DNA of 64,000 bases. It comes from SIG440 sp045647905 (GTDB lineage: Bacteria; Bacillota; Clostridia; Monoglobales; Monoglobaceae). Position numbers and translations under genes: made by a program. Each line of letters opens with the position of its first letter. The first letter of the stretch is position 1. The notes beneath the pieces were generated by a model. That model did not search any database, was not told the DNA's origin, and saw only the letters and a list, made by a program, of their open reading frames with translations. The DNA lies in assembly GCA_045647905.1 (NCBI GenBank), contig JAZRMZ010000014.1, positions 1 through 64,000 of the forward strand, read 5' to 3'. Shown piece after piece: positions 25,298 through 34,817 of this stretch.

Positions 25298-26146
25298 TTG
25301 AAAGGTACACTCTATTTATGTCCGACTCCCATTGGTAATCTGAAGGATATTACCATGCGTACCCTTGAGGTGCTGAAGTCGGTTGATTTGATTGCGGCAG
25401 AGGATACAAGGAATACTTTGAAGCTGCTTAATCACTTTGAAATTAATGTTCCCTTGACCAGCTACTATGAACATAACAAGGCACAAAAGGGCGGAGTTCT
25501 GATTGAAAAGCTCAATTCGGGATGTTCGGTTGCACTTGTTTCCGATGCGGGAATGCCTGCTATTTCGGACCCGGGCGAGGATTTGGTGAGACTTTGCATT
25601 GATGAGGGAATTGAGGTTGTTCCTTTGCCGGGGGCATCGGCTTTTACCTGTGCTTTGGTTGCATCCGGAATGCCCACGGGCAGATTTTCCTTTGAGGGTT
25701 TTTTGACAACAAACAAAAGAAATCGCAGAATTCACCTTGAAGAAGTGAAGAACGATACCAGAACACTTATTTTTTATGAAGCACCTCACAAGCTTCTTTC
25801 AACCCTGAAGGATATGCTTGAATACTTCGGGAACCGTGAAATTGTTCTTGCAAGGGAGCTGACAAAGAAGTTTGAGGAATTTTACCGTACAACCATTTCG
25901 GATGCCATTGAAAGATATGAAGAAACTTCTCCAAAGGGTGAGTTTGTTTTGATTATAAAAGGGAAAGCTGCGGAAGAACTGAAGCAGCAGCAACGTATGG
26001 AACAGCCCGCTCCCGAAGAATTGATTGAAAAATATGCGGCAGAGGGCTTGAGGGGCAAAGAGATTGTGAACAGGGTTGCTGAGGAACTGAAGCTCCCAAA
26101 AAGAGAGATTTATGACCTGCATATAAAAATGAAGGATAAAATATAA
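25298..26146 (+). CDS. rsmI: 16S rRNA 2'-O-ribose C1402 methyltransferase
   Basis: A 282-residue tetrapyrrole-methylase-fold enzyme. It starts at TTG 25298, after GAAAGGTGG. Landmarks are LYLCPTPIGNLKDITMRTLE (near 4-23), AEDTRNTLKLL, the glycine-rich SDAGMPAISDPG, PGASA and FYEAPHKLLSTL. It methylates the ribose of C1402 in the decoding centre. Size and motifs match the family closely. Confidence 0.96.
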   Translation: MKGTLYLCPTPIGNLKDITMRTLEVLKSVDLIAAEDTRNTLKLLNHFEINVPLTSYYEHNKAQKGGVLIEKLNSGCSVALVSDAGMPAISDPGEDLVRLCIDEGIEVVPLPGASAFTCALVASGMPTGRFSFEGFLTTNKRNRRIHLEEVKNDTRTLIFYEAPHKLLSTLKDMLEYFGNREIVLARELTKKFEEFYRTTISDAIERYEETSPKGEFVLIIKGKAAEELKQQQRMEQPAPEELIEKYAAEGLRGKEIVNRVAEELKLPKREIYDLHIKMKDKI

Positions 26147-26240
26147 TAAGTTCTTATTTTATTTAACACCAATTCATACTTTATTAATATATAGGAAGTA
26201 ATATAAAAGTGATTATACATAAAAGAACGGAGGATGCCGA

Positions 26241-26942
26241 ATGGGCAAATTGGTTTTTATTGTTGATGATGAAAAGAATATTTGTGAGCTGATACGGTTA
26301 TATGTTGAAAAAGAGGGGTTTTCAACCTGCATAGCATATGACGGAGAATCGGCTGTGGAAAAATTCAATGAATACAAGCCTGATATTGTTTTGCTTGATA
26401 TAATGCTTCCAAAAAAGGACGGCTGGCAGGTTTGCCGTGAAATTCGTGCAATTTCGGACACGCCCATAATTATGCTCACGGCAAAGGGCGAATTATTTGA
26501 CAAGGTTCTGGGATTGGAGCTTGGGGCGGATGATTATATTGTGAAGCCCTTTGAACCAAAGGAGCTTATTGCCAGAGTTAAGGCAGTTCTGAGGAGAACC
26601 GGCAGCAATGTTGGTGACGGAAACAGCACCAAGGAGCTTTGTTTTGACGGCATAAGAATAAATCATGACACTTATGAGGTTTATCTGGGGGACACCCTTC
26701 TGGAGATGCCGCCAAAGGAATTTGAACTTTTGTACTTTCTTGCCAGCAACAAGAACAGGGTTTTTACGAGAGATCAGCTGCTTAATGAAATATGGGGCTA
26801 TGAATTTTACGGGGATTCAAGAACCATTGATGTGCATATAAAGCGTATACGCGAGAAAATTGAAGCCGGAAAAGGTGAAAATTCAACATGGCAACTGAAA
26901 ACAATCTGGGGTGTTGGATATAAATTTGAGGTTAAGGCATAA
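26241..26942 (+). CDS. OmpR/PhoB-family response regulator
   Basis: A 233-residue regulator. The receiver domain has acidic D9-D10, phospho-acceptor D53 (in IVLLDIMLP), T in MLTAKG and K in IVKPFEP. A winged-helix output domain ends the protein (residues about 130-230; PPKEFELLYFLASN, RTIDVHIKRIREKI, GVGYKFE). It lies 20 bases before its cognate histidine kinase, and a HtrA protease follows. This layout suggests an envelope-stress or wall-homeostasis system. Confidence 0.95.
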   Translation: MGKLVFIVDDEKNICELIRLYVEKEGFSTCIAYDGESAVEKFNEYKPDIVLLDIMLPKKDGWQVCREIRAISDTPIIMLTAKGELFDKVLGLELGADDYIVKPFEPKELIARVKAVLRRTGSNVGDGNSTKELCFDGIRINHDTYEVYLGDTLLEMPPKEFELLYFLASNKNRVFTRDQLLNEIWGYEFYGDSRTIDVHIKRIREKIEAGKGENSTWQLKTIWGVGYKFEVKA

Positions 26943-26962
26943 TAAGAAAGTGGAGATTTTCT

Positions 26963-28390
26963 ATGAGAAAAACAATATTTGCAAAAGTCTTTCTGAATAA
27001 TATAATTATAATTACGGTCAGCTTGTTTGTTCTAACCATTTCGGGAGGCTGGGTTTTGTCGGAATCCCTTGACAGCGAGAGGGACTCCACAGTTGAGGAA
27101 AGTGCTCATGCCATTCAGAAATTTCTCGAAAGCGGCATACCGCCACGCCAGGTGGAGGATTTTTTGTACGGAATATCCCAGAGCAGTAATAAAAATATTT
27201 TGCTTGTTAACACTAAGGGAGAGATAATGCTTGCTTCCGTTAATGAGCAATTATATAACAAGGGTGTTCAAATTGTGCCACGAAAAGAGTGCGGCAATGT
27301 GTTTGAGGGGTTGACGGTCAAGAGTGAAGGGACCCTTGGGGGCGTATACAAAAAACGAATGATAACATATCAGTACCCTTATGTTTCAAGGCAGACAAAT
27401 CAAATAACCGGTGCGATTATTATCAGTATGCCTGCGCATCTTGTTGAAGAATCTCAGGCGAGGTTGTTTGGGATGATGATTCTGACGGTTGGGCTTGTTG
27501 TTTGTCTTGCCCTGGTGCTTTCATATATACTTTCACGAAAAATTTCAAGACCGATACATAAAATCGGTGTTTCGGTCAGGAACTTTGCCAAGGGGGATTT
27601 GTCCAGCAGGGTTGCAATATCGGACAAAGACAGCAACATCACTGAAATACAGGAGCTGGCAAACACCTTCAATGATATGGCTTTTCATACCGAAAAGGCA
27701 GAGGAAATCCGCAAAAGCTTTATTTCGGATGTTTCCCATGAGTTGCGCACGCCCATGACCACAATCGGCGGTTTTGTTGACGGCATTATGGACGGAACAA
27801 TTCCTGCGGAAAGACACAACGATTATCTTGCCATTGTCAAGGAGGAAGTGACAAGGCTCGCGGCTTTGGTGAATTCGTTTCTGGACGTGACACGCAATGA
27901 TAATGCAAAGAAAAGTCTTGAAATTTCAAATTTTGACATCAATGAGGTTGTACGGCGAACCGTTATTAATCTTGAAAGCGAAATAATCAAAAAGGAAATC
28001 CTTGTTGATATTGTTTTTGAAATTGACCCGTGTTATGTTAAGGCGGACAAGAATCTTATCCGCAGTGTTATGAGCAATCTTCTTGAAAATGCGGTTAAAT
28101 TCACCAATCAAAAGGGAAATATAAGAATTACACAGAAGATTTATCAGCATGAAGTTTTTGTTTCGGTTCACAATACGGGATGCGGTATTGCCGAGGAGGA
28201 TAAACCCTTTGTTTTTGAAAGATTTTACAAGGCGGACAAGTCACGCTCTGTTAACCGTCAGGGTACAGGGATTGGTTTATATCTTGTCAAGGATGTTCTC
28301 AGCAGACATGGAAAGACAATTACGCTTCAGAGTGAGGAAGGCAAATATGCCGAATTTACGTTTTCACTTGAACGGGGCAAGGAACTTTAA
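26963..28390 (+). CDS. Membrane sensor histidine kinase
   Basis: A 475-residue kinase with two membrane helices (about 10-32 and 168-190) bracketing an extracellular sensor of roughly 135 residues. A HAMP region (about 190-245), a dimerisation H-box with H259 in FISDVSHELRTPM, and the ATPase domain (N-box SNLLENAVKFT, then FERFYKADKS and GTGIGLYLVKDV) follow. It phosphorylates the response regulator encoded just upstream. The sensor resembles those of small-sensor OmpR-linked kinases; the stimulus is unknown. Confidence 0.95.
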   Translation: MRKTIFAKVFLNNIIIITVSLFVLTISGGWVLSESLDSERDSTVEESAHAIQKFLESGIPPRQVEDFLYGISQSSNKNILLVNTKGEIMLASVNEQLYNKGVQIVPRKECGNVFEGLTVKSEGTLGGVYKKRMITYQYPYVSRQTNQITGAIIISMPAHLVEESQARLFGMMILTVGLVVCLALVLSYILSRKISRPIHKIGVSVRNFAKGDLSSRVAISDKDSNITEIQELANTFNDMAFHTEKAEEIRKSFISDVSHELRTPMTTIGGFVDGIMDGTIPAERHNDYLAIVKEEVTRLAALVNSFLDVTRNDNAKKSLEISNFDINEVVRRTVINLESEIIKKEILVDIVFEIDPCYVKADKNLIRSVMSNLLENAVKFTNQKGNIRITQKIYQHEVFVSVHNTGCGIAEEDKPFVFERFYKADKSRSVNRQGTGIGLYLVKDVLSRHGKTITLQSEEGKYAEFTFSLERGKEL

Positions 28391-28488
28391 AGATTAAAAA
28401 GATTTTTAAATTTTATTCATAAATTCTTCATATATACTTGTTATATTGTAGTTAAATAAAGTTTTTATTATGAAAGGACGTGCTTTGT

Positions 28489-29946
28489 GTGAATACTTTT
28501 GATGATAATAGATTTCAAAATGGTGAACCGGAGTATAAACCGGAAGATAATTTTTCGGATGTACCTGAAATAAATGAAGCGCCTGAGGTGAAGCCTGCTT
28601 ACACCCAGTGGGAAACTTCATCGTATATCAGAGAATATTCGGCGGGTTCGGAGGATACTGAGCCGGTGCAGGAGATTTATGAACCGGTATACACTGAATC
28701 ATCCGACACTTTTACAATTGATGCCGAAGAACCTGCTCCCGAATATAACGGGACTTTGATAAACGAAACCGTAAAGAAAAAAGGATTTAAGAAATATGTT
28801 GCGGTTATTGTTGCGGCAAGTGTTGTGAATGTTGCGGTTTTGGGCGGTATGTTTTTTGTGGGCTATAAGCTGGGAACAAAAAAGCTTGATTTGCCTCCGC
28901 AGGTTCAGGATGCGGCACAGAGTAAGGAAAATGTTCTGGGAATTCTCAGTGAGGATTCGAAAGACGAAAATACATCAGGAGCAAAAAAGACTGTTGTTCA
29001 GGGCGAGGAGCTTTCAACTGTTGAAATTTCCAAAAAGGTTGGCCCTGCAGTTGTGGGTATAACAAGCAAGGTTGAAAGCGCCGCGAGCTTTTTTGGCGGT
29101 GCGGCATATTCTGAAGGTACAGGGTCAGGTATTATTATTACAGGTGATGGTTATATTGTCACCAATCATCACGTTATCGAAGGAGCAACAGCTGTTTCGG
29201 TGACATTGAACACAGGTTCAGAATATGAGGCAAAAGTGATTGGAACTGACTCTCGAACCGACCTCGCTGTTCTGAAAATCTCTCCTAATGAACAATTGAC
29301 GGTTGCTGAACTGGGCGATTCGTCCGTTGTCGAGGTCGGCGAAAGGGCCATCGCAATCGGTAATCCTCTGGGAATGGAGTTCTTTGGAAGCACCACTCAG
29401 GGTATTATCAGTGCCAAGAACAGAACAATTACTGTTGACAATAAAACTATGAGTGTTTTGCAGACAGATGCTGCAATCAACGAAGGTAATTCGGGCGGTG
29501 CACTGGTTAATGCATATGGCAAGGTTATAGGAATCAATGCTGTTAAGATTTCTTCGTCAACAGTTGAGGGTATGGGTTTTGCCATCCCCATTTCCGAGGC
29601 AAAGCCGATTCTTACTGATTTGATTGAACACGGTTATGTTAAGGGCAGACCGGTGATTGGTATTTCAAGCCGTGATGTTACCGAATATATGGCACAGCGT
29701 CAGAACTGGCCCATGGGCGTTCAGGTTATGGAGGTTATGATTGGAACAGGTGCTGAAATTGCAGGTCTTCGTCAGGGCGACATCATAACCAAGGCTGACG
29801 GCAAAGAAATCAGAACGGTTGATGAGCTTAACAAGATTAAAAACGGTCACAAGCCGGGCGAATCATTGCAGCTTGAAGTTTATAAGTATGAAACAGGTTT
29901 GAAGACCAATGTTTCGGTCAGACTTGGTGAAGAACGACCCGAATAG
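28489..29946 (+). CDS. HtrA/DegP-like membrane-anchored serine protease
   Basis: A 485-residue protease. GAAAGGA is too near the GTG at 28480, so I start at GTG 28489 (MNTFDDNR). A long acidic cytoplasmic N-tail is followed by one membrane helix (about 96-118), a trypsin-like domain with His in NHHVIEG, Asp in RTDLAVLKI and Ser in NEGNSGGALVN, and a C-terminal PDZ domain (about 385-475). It degrades misfolded exported proteins. It follows the two-component pair after about 98 bases and is a plausible member of its regulon. Confidence 0.93.
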   Translation: MNTFDDNRFQNGEPEYKPEDNFSDVPEINEAPEVKPAYTQWETSSYIREYSAGSEDTEPVQEIYEPVYTESSDTFTIDAEEPAPEYNGTLINETVKKKGFKKYVAVIVAASVVNVAVLGGMFFVGYKLGTKKLDLPPQVQDAAQSKENVLGILSEDSKDENTSGAKKTVVQGEELSTVEISKKVGPAVVGITSKVESAASFFGGAAYSEGTGSGIIITGDGYIVTNHHVIEGATAVSVTLNTGSEYEAKVIGTDSRTDLAVLKISPNEQLTVAELGDSSVVEVGERAIAIGNPLGMEFFGSTTQGIISAKNRTITVDNKTMSVLQTDAAINEGNSGGALVNAYGKVIGINAVKISSSTVEGMGFAIPISEAKPILTDLIEHGYVKGRPVIGISSRDVTEYMAQRQNWPMGVQVMEVMIGTGAEIAGLRQGDIITKADGKEIRTVDELNKIKNGHKPGESLQLEVYKYETGLKTNVSVRLGEERPE

Positions 29947-29970
29947 TGTTTGGTGAACGATTAATAAAAA

Positions 29971-30031
29971 AGATTTTTTGACTGAGCTCAGGATGAACTT
30001 TTTGGTGTCATTCTGAGCCATAGGCAAAGTT
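29971..30031. repeat. REPIN-like inverted repeat pair
   Basis: A degenerate arm (GACTGAGCTCAGGATGA) and a reverse-complement arm (GTCATTCTGAGCCATAGGC) of the dispersed repeat face each other across about ten bases, directly after htrA. Confidence 0.55.
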
Positions 30032-30041
30032 GAAACGGCGC

Positions 30042-30076
30042 AAAAAAAATAAGAGGCAACAGCCTCTTATTTTTTT
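30042..30076. terminator. Bidirectional terminator between htrA and nagA
   Basis: AAATAAGAGGC pairs with GCCTCTTATTT around AACA, with long A and T tracts on either side. It serves convergent htrA and nagA. Confidence 0.88.
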
Positions 30077-30082
30077 GTGTTA

Positions 30083-31225
30083 TTATGCCTCAAATTTTGT
30101 TGTACCGCCGATGATTGTTTTCTGAACCTTGAATTCGTTGTCGGCAATTATGATGTCGGCATCCTTGCCGATGTCCAGCGAACCCTTTGTTTTTTCAATG
30201 CCGATTGTTGTTGCGGGGTTCAATGAAGCGCAGTTCACACATTCCCAGAGGGGAATTGATGAATTTGTGTATAGATTCCATACGCCTTTGCTGAGGGGAA
30301 GAACACTTCCTGCAACGGTTCCGTCTTCAAGACGGCAAACAACGTCACGGTAAATGATTTTCTGGCCGCCCAGAGTATATTCTCCCATTGGCAAACCCCC
30401 TGCGGGCAGGCAGTCTGTTATGATACAGAGCTTGCGTTCCTTGAGCTTCCAGAGAATGTCATAGAACACAGGAAGAACGTGGAATGCATCGGCAATAAGT
30501 TCACAGCTTGCTTCGGATTTGAGGGCTGCTGTTACGCAACCGGGAGCACGGTGGGCAAGGGGTGTCATTGCATTGAAAAGATGTGTTGCGTGAGAAACAC
30601 CTGCCTGAGTTCCCTTCATTGCGGTGTCGTAATCTGCCGATGTGTGACCCATTGAAACAACAACATCGGTATCACGGCAGATTTCACGGATTGCCGCAAA
30701 ATCTTCGGTATCTTCCTCAGGAGCAAGGGTGATGATTTTGATTATGTCGGCATATTCCTTAACAAATGCCGCATCGGGCTTGAGTATGTATTTGGGGTCC
30801 TGCGCACCTTTTTTTGCCATACTGATGAAGGGACCTTCGGCGTGACAACCAAGGATGGCACTTCCGTCCCATGTTTTGCTTTCTTCCTTCAGGTCACGGC
30901 AAACTTCAAGAGCTTTGCGGATTACCTTCATATCCTCGGTCATTGTGGTGGGAAGGTAGCCCGTTACACCATTTGCAAGAAGACCCTTTGAAATTGTGCG
31001 GATGCTTTCTTCTTTACCGTCGCACACGTCCTTGCCAAGATAGCCGTGGATGTGAATGTCAATGAGACCGGGTGCAACGTAGCCGCCCTTTGCGTCAATT
31101 GTTTCAATATCGGCAGGGATTTGCTCAACAGGCAAAACGCCTTCTATTACGTTTGAATAAAGCAGGGCACAGTTTTCAACTATGCGGTCTTTGAGAATTA
31201 TTTTTCCGTTTATTATTGCTTTCAT
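30083..31225 (-). CDS. nagA: N-acetylglucosamine-6-phosphate deacetylase
   Basis: A 380-residue amidohydrolase that removes acetyl from GlcNAc-6-P in amino-sugar catabolism and wall recycling. I use ATG 31225, which GGAGGA precedes, not the upstream TTG. Metal and substrate motifs are APGLIDIHIHGYLG (near 50-63), LGCHAEGPFIS (near 125), SMGHTSADYD, SHATHLFNAMTPLAHR and TDCLPAGG. No nagB lies beside it. Confidence 0.95.
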   Translation of the reverse strand: MKAIINGKIILKDRIVENCALLYSNVIEGVLPVEQIPADIETIDAKGGYVAPGLIDIHIHGYLGKDVCDGKEESIRTISKGLLANGVTGYLPTTMTEDMKVIRKALEVCRDLKEESKTWDGSAILGCHAEGPFISMAKKGAQDPKYILKPDAAFVKEYADIIKIITLAPEEDTEDFAAIREICRDTDVVVSMGHTSADYDTAMKGTQAGVSHATHLFNAMTPLAHRAPGCVTAALKSEASCELIADAFHVLPVFYDILWKLKERKLCIITDCLPAGGLPMGEYTLGGQKIIYRDVVCRLEDGTVAGSVLPLSKGVWNLYTNSSIPLWECVNCASLNPATTIGIEKTKGSLDIGKDADIIIADNEFKVQKTIIGGTTKFEA

Positions 31226-31257
31226 CAGATTATCCTCCAATTTGTGATATTATGTTC

Positions 31258-31286
31258 ATTCTATCAAATTGGTTTGTAAATGTAAA
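31258..31286 (-). promoter_or_regulatory. Promoter of nagA
   Basis: On the minus strand TTTACA (31286-31281) and TAGAAT (31263-31258) with a 17-base spacer, about 33 bases upstream of the nagA start. Confidence 0.6.
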
Positions 31287-31326
31287 GACGTATCAATAAA
31301 CAAAGTGACAAAAGTATACAAAAAAG

Positions 31327-31354
31327 TGACTAATGTATAAGTTTATACATTAGT
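31327..31354 (-). terminator. Terminator overlapping the phosphatase stop codon
   Basis: GACTAATGTATAA pairs with TTATACATTAGTC around a two-base loop. On the minus strand it is followed by ACTTTTTT. The stem includes the last codons of the phosphatase gene. Confidence 0.75.
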
Positions 31355-31984
31355 CGGACGGGGAGTTGCCAAAGATGCAAGGTGTTTGTCCATGCTGACC
31401 TTTGTGAATGTCCACTTCCCGTTATGGTATTCAAGTTCTGAGGCAGATGCATTTGTCACCCACGGGATATTCTTCATTTCATCAAGTGAACCTGACTGAA
31501 CAATGCTTTGGGTAACACGGATGGGGGTTGCGTGGGTTGCAATTACAACGGTTTTCCCGTCGTTTTCCTTTGCTATTTCGGTCAGAGCGGAAATGACACG
31601 TTCTGCAAGCTCGGCTATGGATTCGCCATCGGTGCATTTTGCCTTTCCGATGTCATTGAGCCATATGGAATAGTCATTTTTGTGGACTGTGGTTATTGTG
31701 TCAAAGGCTTCGCCTTCCCATTTGCCTGCATAGATTTCACGCAAGCTCTGTGTAGGGACAATTTCGACATTGAAAATATCTGAAATGCACTTTCCTGTTT
31801 CAAATGCTCTTGACAAATCGCTGGCATAGACCTTTGAGATGTTATAGTTTTCTTTCAGGTACTGTGCGGTCAGCTTTGCCTGCATGCTGCCAACTTCTGT
31901 CAGTTTTGCATCTGTGTGACCCGCAAAGCGGCATTCAAGGTTTGCATAGCTTTGACCGTGGCGAACAAGAATTAATGTGGTCAT
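31343..31984 (-). CDS. Histidine phosphatase family (phosphoglycerate-mutase-like) protein
   Basis: A 213-residue member of the histidine phosphatase superfamily. The catalytic LVRHGQSYAN motif lies at residues 6-15, and the second histidine is in VIATHATPIR near 151-160. RFAGHTDAKLTEVG is typical of the broad-specificity phosphatase branch (PhoE/CobC-like). Substrate cannot be told from sequence. It is transcribed with, or separately after, the arg operon's long inverted repeat. Confidence 0.88.
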   Translation of the reverse strand: MTTLILVRHGQSYANLECRFAGHTDAKLTEVGSMQAKLTAQYLKENYNISKVYASDLSRAFETGKCISDIFNVEIVPTQSLREIYAGKWEGEAFDTITTVHKNDYSIWLNDIGKAKCTDGESIAELAERVISALTEIAKENDGKTVVIATHATPIRVTQSIVQSGSLDEMKNIPWVTNASASELEYHNGKWTFTKVSMDKHLASLATPRPTNV

Positions 31985-32018
31985 TGTGATTCCTCCATAA
32001 GTGTTTTAGTTTAATAAA

Positions 32019-32147
32019 ATGGGGCTGTTGCATTAAGTAAAGGTATTGAGCAAATTAACAACAATGTCACCCTTCAACTTCGCCATACGGCTTCGCTCAG
32101 AATGACAATCACGTTTTGTGCAACTTTACTTTAACGCAACTGCCCCA
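32019..32147. repeat. Long inverted repeat enclosing a REPIN-like arm
   Basis: About 24 bases at each end (starting ATGGGGCTGTTGC on the left, ending GCAACTGCCCCAT on the right) are near-perfect complements. They enclose a copy of the dispersed repeat (GTCACCCTTC...CTCAGAATGAC, 32067-32108). The whole can fold into one long hairpin just downstream of argF, where it could stop transcription of the arg operon. Confidence 0.65.
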
Positions 32148-32156
32148 TCAAATGGA

Positions 32157-33062
32157 TTAGTCTTTCATTAGTGTAACAAGAACCGCTTTTTGTGCGTGGA
32201 GACGGTTTTCTGCTTCGTCAAAGATTTCGTTGGCGTGAGCCTCAAAAACTTCAGCAGTGATTTCTTCTTCACGGTGTGCAGGCAGACAATGGAGAACCAT
32301 TGCATCAGGCTTTGCGATGCTCATAAGTTTTGAGTTTATCTGATAACCTTCAAAGGTCTTTTTGCGTTCTGCAATTTCGGATTCCTGACCCATTGATGCC
32401 CATACGTCTGTTACAAGGATGTCGGCATTCTTTGCGGCTTCCTCAACTGATTCGGTGCAGAGGAATTCGCCTGTTTCCGATGCCCACTTCATCAAATCGG
32501 CATCCGGTTCGTAGCCCTTGGGGCAGGCAATTGCAAAGCTCATACCCATTTTGATTGCACCCACAAGCAATGAGTTTGCCATGTTGTTGCCGTCGCCGAT
32601 GAAGCACATTTTCAGGTTTTTGAAGCTGCCCTTGTGTTCACGGATTGTCATAAGGTCGGCAAGAACCTGACAGGGGTGACAGTAATCGGTGAGACCGTTG
32701 ATGATGGGGATTGAACCGTACTTTGCCAAATCTTCAACTTCGCTTTGTGCAAAGGTGCGAATCATAATTCCGTCAAGATACCTTGAAAGAACTCTTGCTG
32801 TGTCCTGAACGGGTTCGCCTCTGCCGATTTGCAAATCGTTTGAGCTGAGAAACAGAGGATAGCCCCCAAGCTCGTGCATACCCACTTCAAATGATACACG
32901 GGTTCTTGTGGATGATTTTTCAAAAATCATACCAAGGGATTTTCCTTTGAGATATTCGTGGGGAATACCGTTTTTCTTTTCGTATTTGAGCTGGTCGGCA
33001 AGGTCAAGTATGCCGGTTATTTCTTCAGTGGTGAGGTCTGAAAGTTTTAATAAGTGTTTCAT
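32157..33062 (-). CDS. argF: Ornithine carbamoyltransferase
   Basis: A 301-residue transferase that makes citrulline from ornithine and carbamoyl phosphate. The carbamoyl-phosphate loop STRTRVSFEVGM (near 52-63), the HPCQ motif (HPCQVLADL) and the ornithine/catalytic motif HCLPAHR are present. It is the last gene of the arginine operon. argG and argH are not in this window. Confidence 0.97.
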   Translation of the reverse strand: MKHLLKLSDLTTEEITGILDLADQLKYEKKNGIPHEYLKGKSLGMIFEKSSTRTRVSFEVGMHELGGYPLFLSSNDLQIGRGEPVQDTARVLSRYLDGIMIRTFAQSEVEDLAKYGSIPIINGLTDYCHPCQVLADLMTIREHKGSFKNLKMCFIGDGNNMANSLLVGAIKMGMSFAIACPKGYEPDADLMKWASETGEFLCTESVEEAAKNADILVTDVWASMGQESEIAERKKTFEGYQINSKLMSIAKPDAMVLHCLPAHREEEITAEVFEAHANEIFDEAENRLHAQKAVLVTLMKD

Positions 33063-33103
33063 TTTTATTACTCCTTGTTTAAAGTGTACTTTTGATATTT
33101 CGG

Positions 33104-33131
33104 TGAGATTCTTCGCTACGCTCAGAATGAC
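33104..33131. repeat. Single arm of the dispersed REPIN-like repeat
   Basis: GAGATTCTTCGCTACGCTCA then GAATGAC, a single arm without an evident partner, in the argD-argF gap. Confidence 0.5.
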
Positions 33132-33138
33132 TATGAAG

Positions 33139-34299
33139 TTAAAGTGATTCGATTACCGATTTCAGTATTGCAATGCCTTTGTCCAGTTGGGCTTTTGTTA
33201 TATTGAGAGGGGGGAGGAGGCGAACCTTGTCCTTTGCCGTCAAAACAAGAAGACCCTTTTCAAGACATTTTTTGAGGATTACCTTTGCGTCTGCCTCGGT
33301 TTCAATTCCAATCATATAGCCCTTGCCGCAAACCGATTTAACGCCTTTGATTTTTTCGAGCTCTGACCAAAGATAAAGGCTGTTTTCCTCAACGGTTTTC
33401 AAAAATGCATCGTCAAGACGTGAGATTATGTTTACAGCACCTGCCGCCGCAATGGGGTTGCCGCCAAAGGTTGAACCGTGGCTTCCTGCAGGAAGAATGT
33501 CCTTCACTTTTTCGGAAAACAATGTTGCACCCATGGGCAAACCGCCTGCAAGACCTTTTGCCGTTGAAAAAATATCGGGCTTCAGTCCGTAATGCTCATG
33601 GGCATAGAGCTTGCCCGTTCTGCCGTTTCCGGTTTGAACCTCGTCAACCACAATGAGCATATCATTTTCATTTGCAATTTCAACAGCCGCATCAACAAAT
33701 TCCTGAGTGAGAGGAAGAACGCCGCCCTCACCCTGAATAAGCTCGAACATAATTGCACAGCAGTTGGGGTTTGCAAGGGATTTCAAATCTTCGATGTTGT
33801 TTGCTTCGGCATAAACAAAGCCCTCGGTGAAGGGTGTGAAGTTTGTGTGGAAAACATCCTGACCCGTTGCTGACAAGGTTGTTATTGTTCTGCCGTGAAA
33901 GCTATTTTTCAATGTTATTATGACATTTTTTTGGGGATTTTTGTCGGTGCCGTATTTTCTTGCACCTTTGATTGCACATTCGTTTGCTTCTGCCCCTGAG
34001 TTCGAAAAGAATACTTTGCTCATTCCTGTTCTTGTGCAGAGCAACTCTGCAAGGTCGGAGCAGGGCTTGGTATAGTAATAATTTGATGTGTGCTGAAGGG
34101 TGTTCAGCTGTGTGGTTACAGCTTCAACCCATTCTTTGTCGCAGGCACCGAAGGTATTCACCGCAATGCCGCTTCCAAAGTCGATATATTCCTTGCCGTC
34201 AGCATCTGTCATGGTGCTTCCGCTTCCCGAAACAAGTGCAACGTCAAGTCTGCCATAGGTTGGCATTATGTAATTCTGGTCTTTCTCTTTTATATTCAT
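33139..34299 (-). CDS. argD: Acetylornithine aminotransferase
   Basis: A 386-residue class III, PLP-dependent aminotransferase. Motifs are SNSGAEANECAIKGARK, the aspartate in VVDEVQTGNGRTG and the Schiff-base lysine in FSTAKGLAGGLPMGA. It converts N-acetylglutamate semialdehyde to N-acetylornithine. Its position between argR and argF supports the arginine assignment over other omega-aminotransferases. Confidence 0.96.
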   Translation of the reverse strand: MNIKEKDQNYIMPTYGRLDVALVSGSGSTMTDADGKEYIDFGSGIAVNTFGACDKEWVEAVTTQLNTLQHTSNYYYTKPCSDLAELLCTRTGMSKVFFSNSGAEANECAIKGARKYGTDKNPQKNVIITLKNSFHGRTITTLSATGQDVFHTNFTPFTEGFVYAEANNIEDLKSLANPNCCAIMFELIQGEGGVLPLTQEFVDAAVEIANENDMLIVVDEVQTGNGRTGKLYAHEHYGLKPDIFSTAKGLAGGLPMGATLFSEKVKDILPAGSHGSTFGGNPIAAAGAVNIISRLDDAFLKTVEENSLYLWSELEKIKGVKSVCGKGYMIGIETEADAKVILKKCLEKGLLVLTAKDKVRLLPPLNITKAQLDKGIAILKSVIESL

Positions 34300-34307
34300 T
34301 TTTTCAC

Positions 34308-34787
34308 CTAACTTACAACTTCTGATAACTTATTTACAAATTTTTCTGCATCGTGTTGGGAATTCATGGCGATGAAAACAGTATCATCACCTGCAATAAC
34401 ACCCACAACACGGTCAAAATCAAGAGTTTCGATTGCCATTGCGCAGCCCTGCGCCGAACCGGGAATGGTTTTTACCACAACAAGATTCATTGCGTTCTGA
34501 ATTGTGATTACGGCATGGGTCAATACTGCTGCGTATCTTGCCTTGATGTCAACATCAGCTTCTCTGCCGGGGAGGGCATAACGGTATTTGTCGTCACGGT
34601 CGGATATTTTGATTAGTCTGAGCTCTTTTATGTCTCGTGAAACCGTTGCCTGAGTTACCTTGAAGCCCTCGGCAATCAGGGCATCTGTAAGCTGTCCCTG
34701 AGTTTCGATTGCGGCTTCGGAGATAAGGCGTATAATGGCATTGTGACGTGATTTTTTGCAGTCACGGGAAAAGTCTTTTTCCTGCAT
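34308..34787 (-). CDS. argR: Arginine repressor
   Basis: A 159-residue ArgR. The N-terminal winged helix includes the signature TQATVSRDIKELRLIKI (near 51-67). The C-terminal part carries the arginine-binding hexamerisation domain (VKTIPGSAQGCAMAIE, GVIAGDDTVFIAM). It is encoded inside the operon it probably controls, between argB and argD, so it should be subject to its own repression through the ARG-like boxes near argC. The N-terminus is about 10 residues longer than usual; an internal start is possible. Confidence 0.95.
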   Translation of the reverse strand: MQEKDFSRDCKKSRHNAIIRLISEAAIETQGQLTDALIAEGFKVTQATVSRDIKELRLIKISDRDDKYRYALPGREADVDIKARYAAVLTHAVITIQNAMNLVVVKTIPGSAQGCAMAIETLDFDRVVGVIAGDDTVFIAMNSQHDAEKFVNKLSEVVS

Positions 34788-34817
34788 TCAGTCACGCTCC
34801 TTTCTGTTTGAAGGGGT

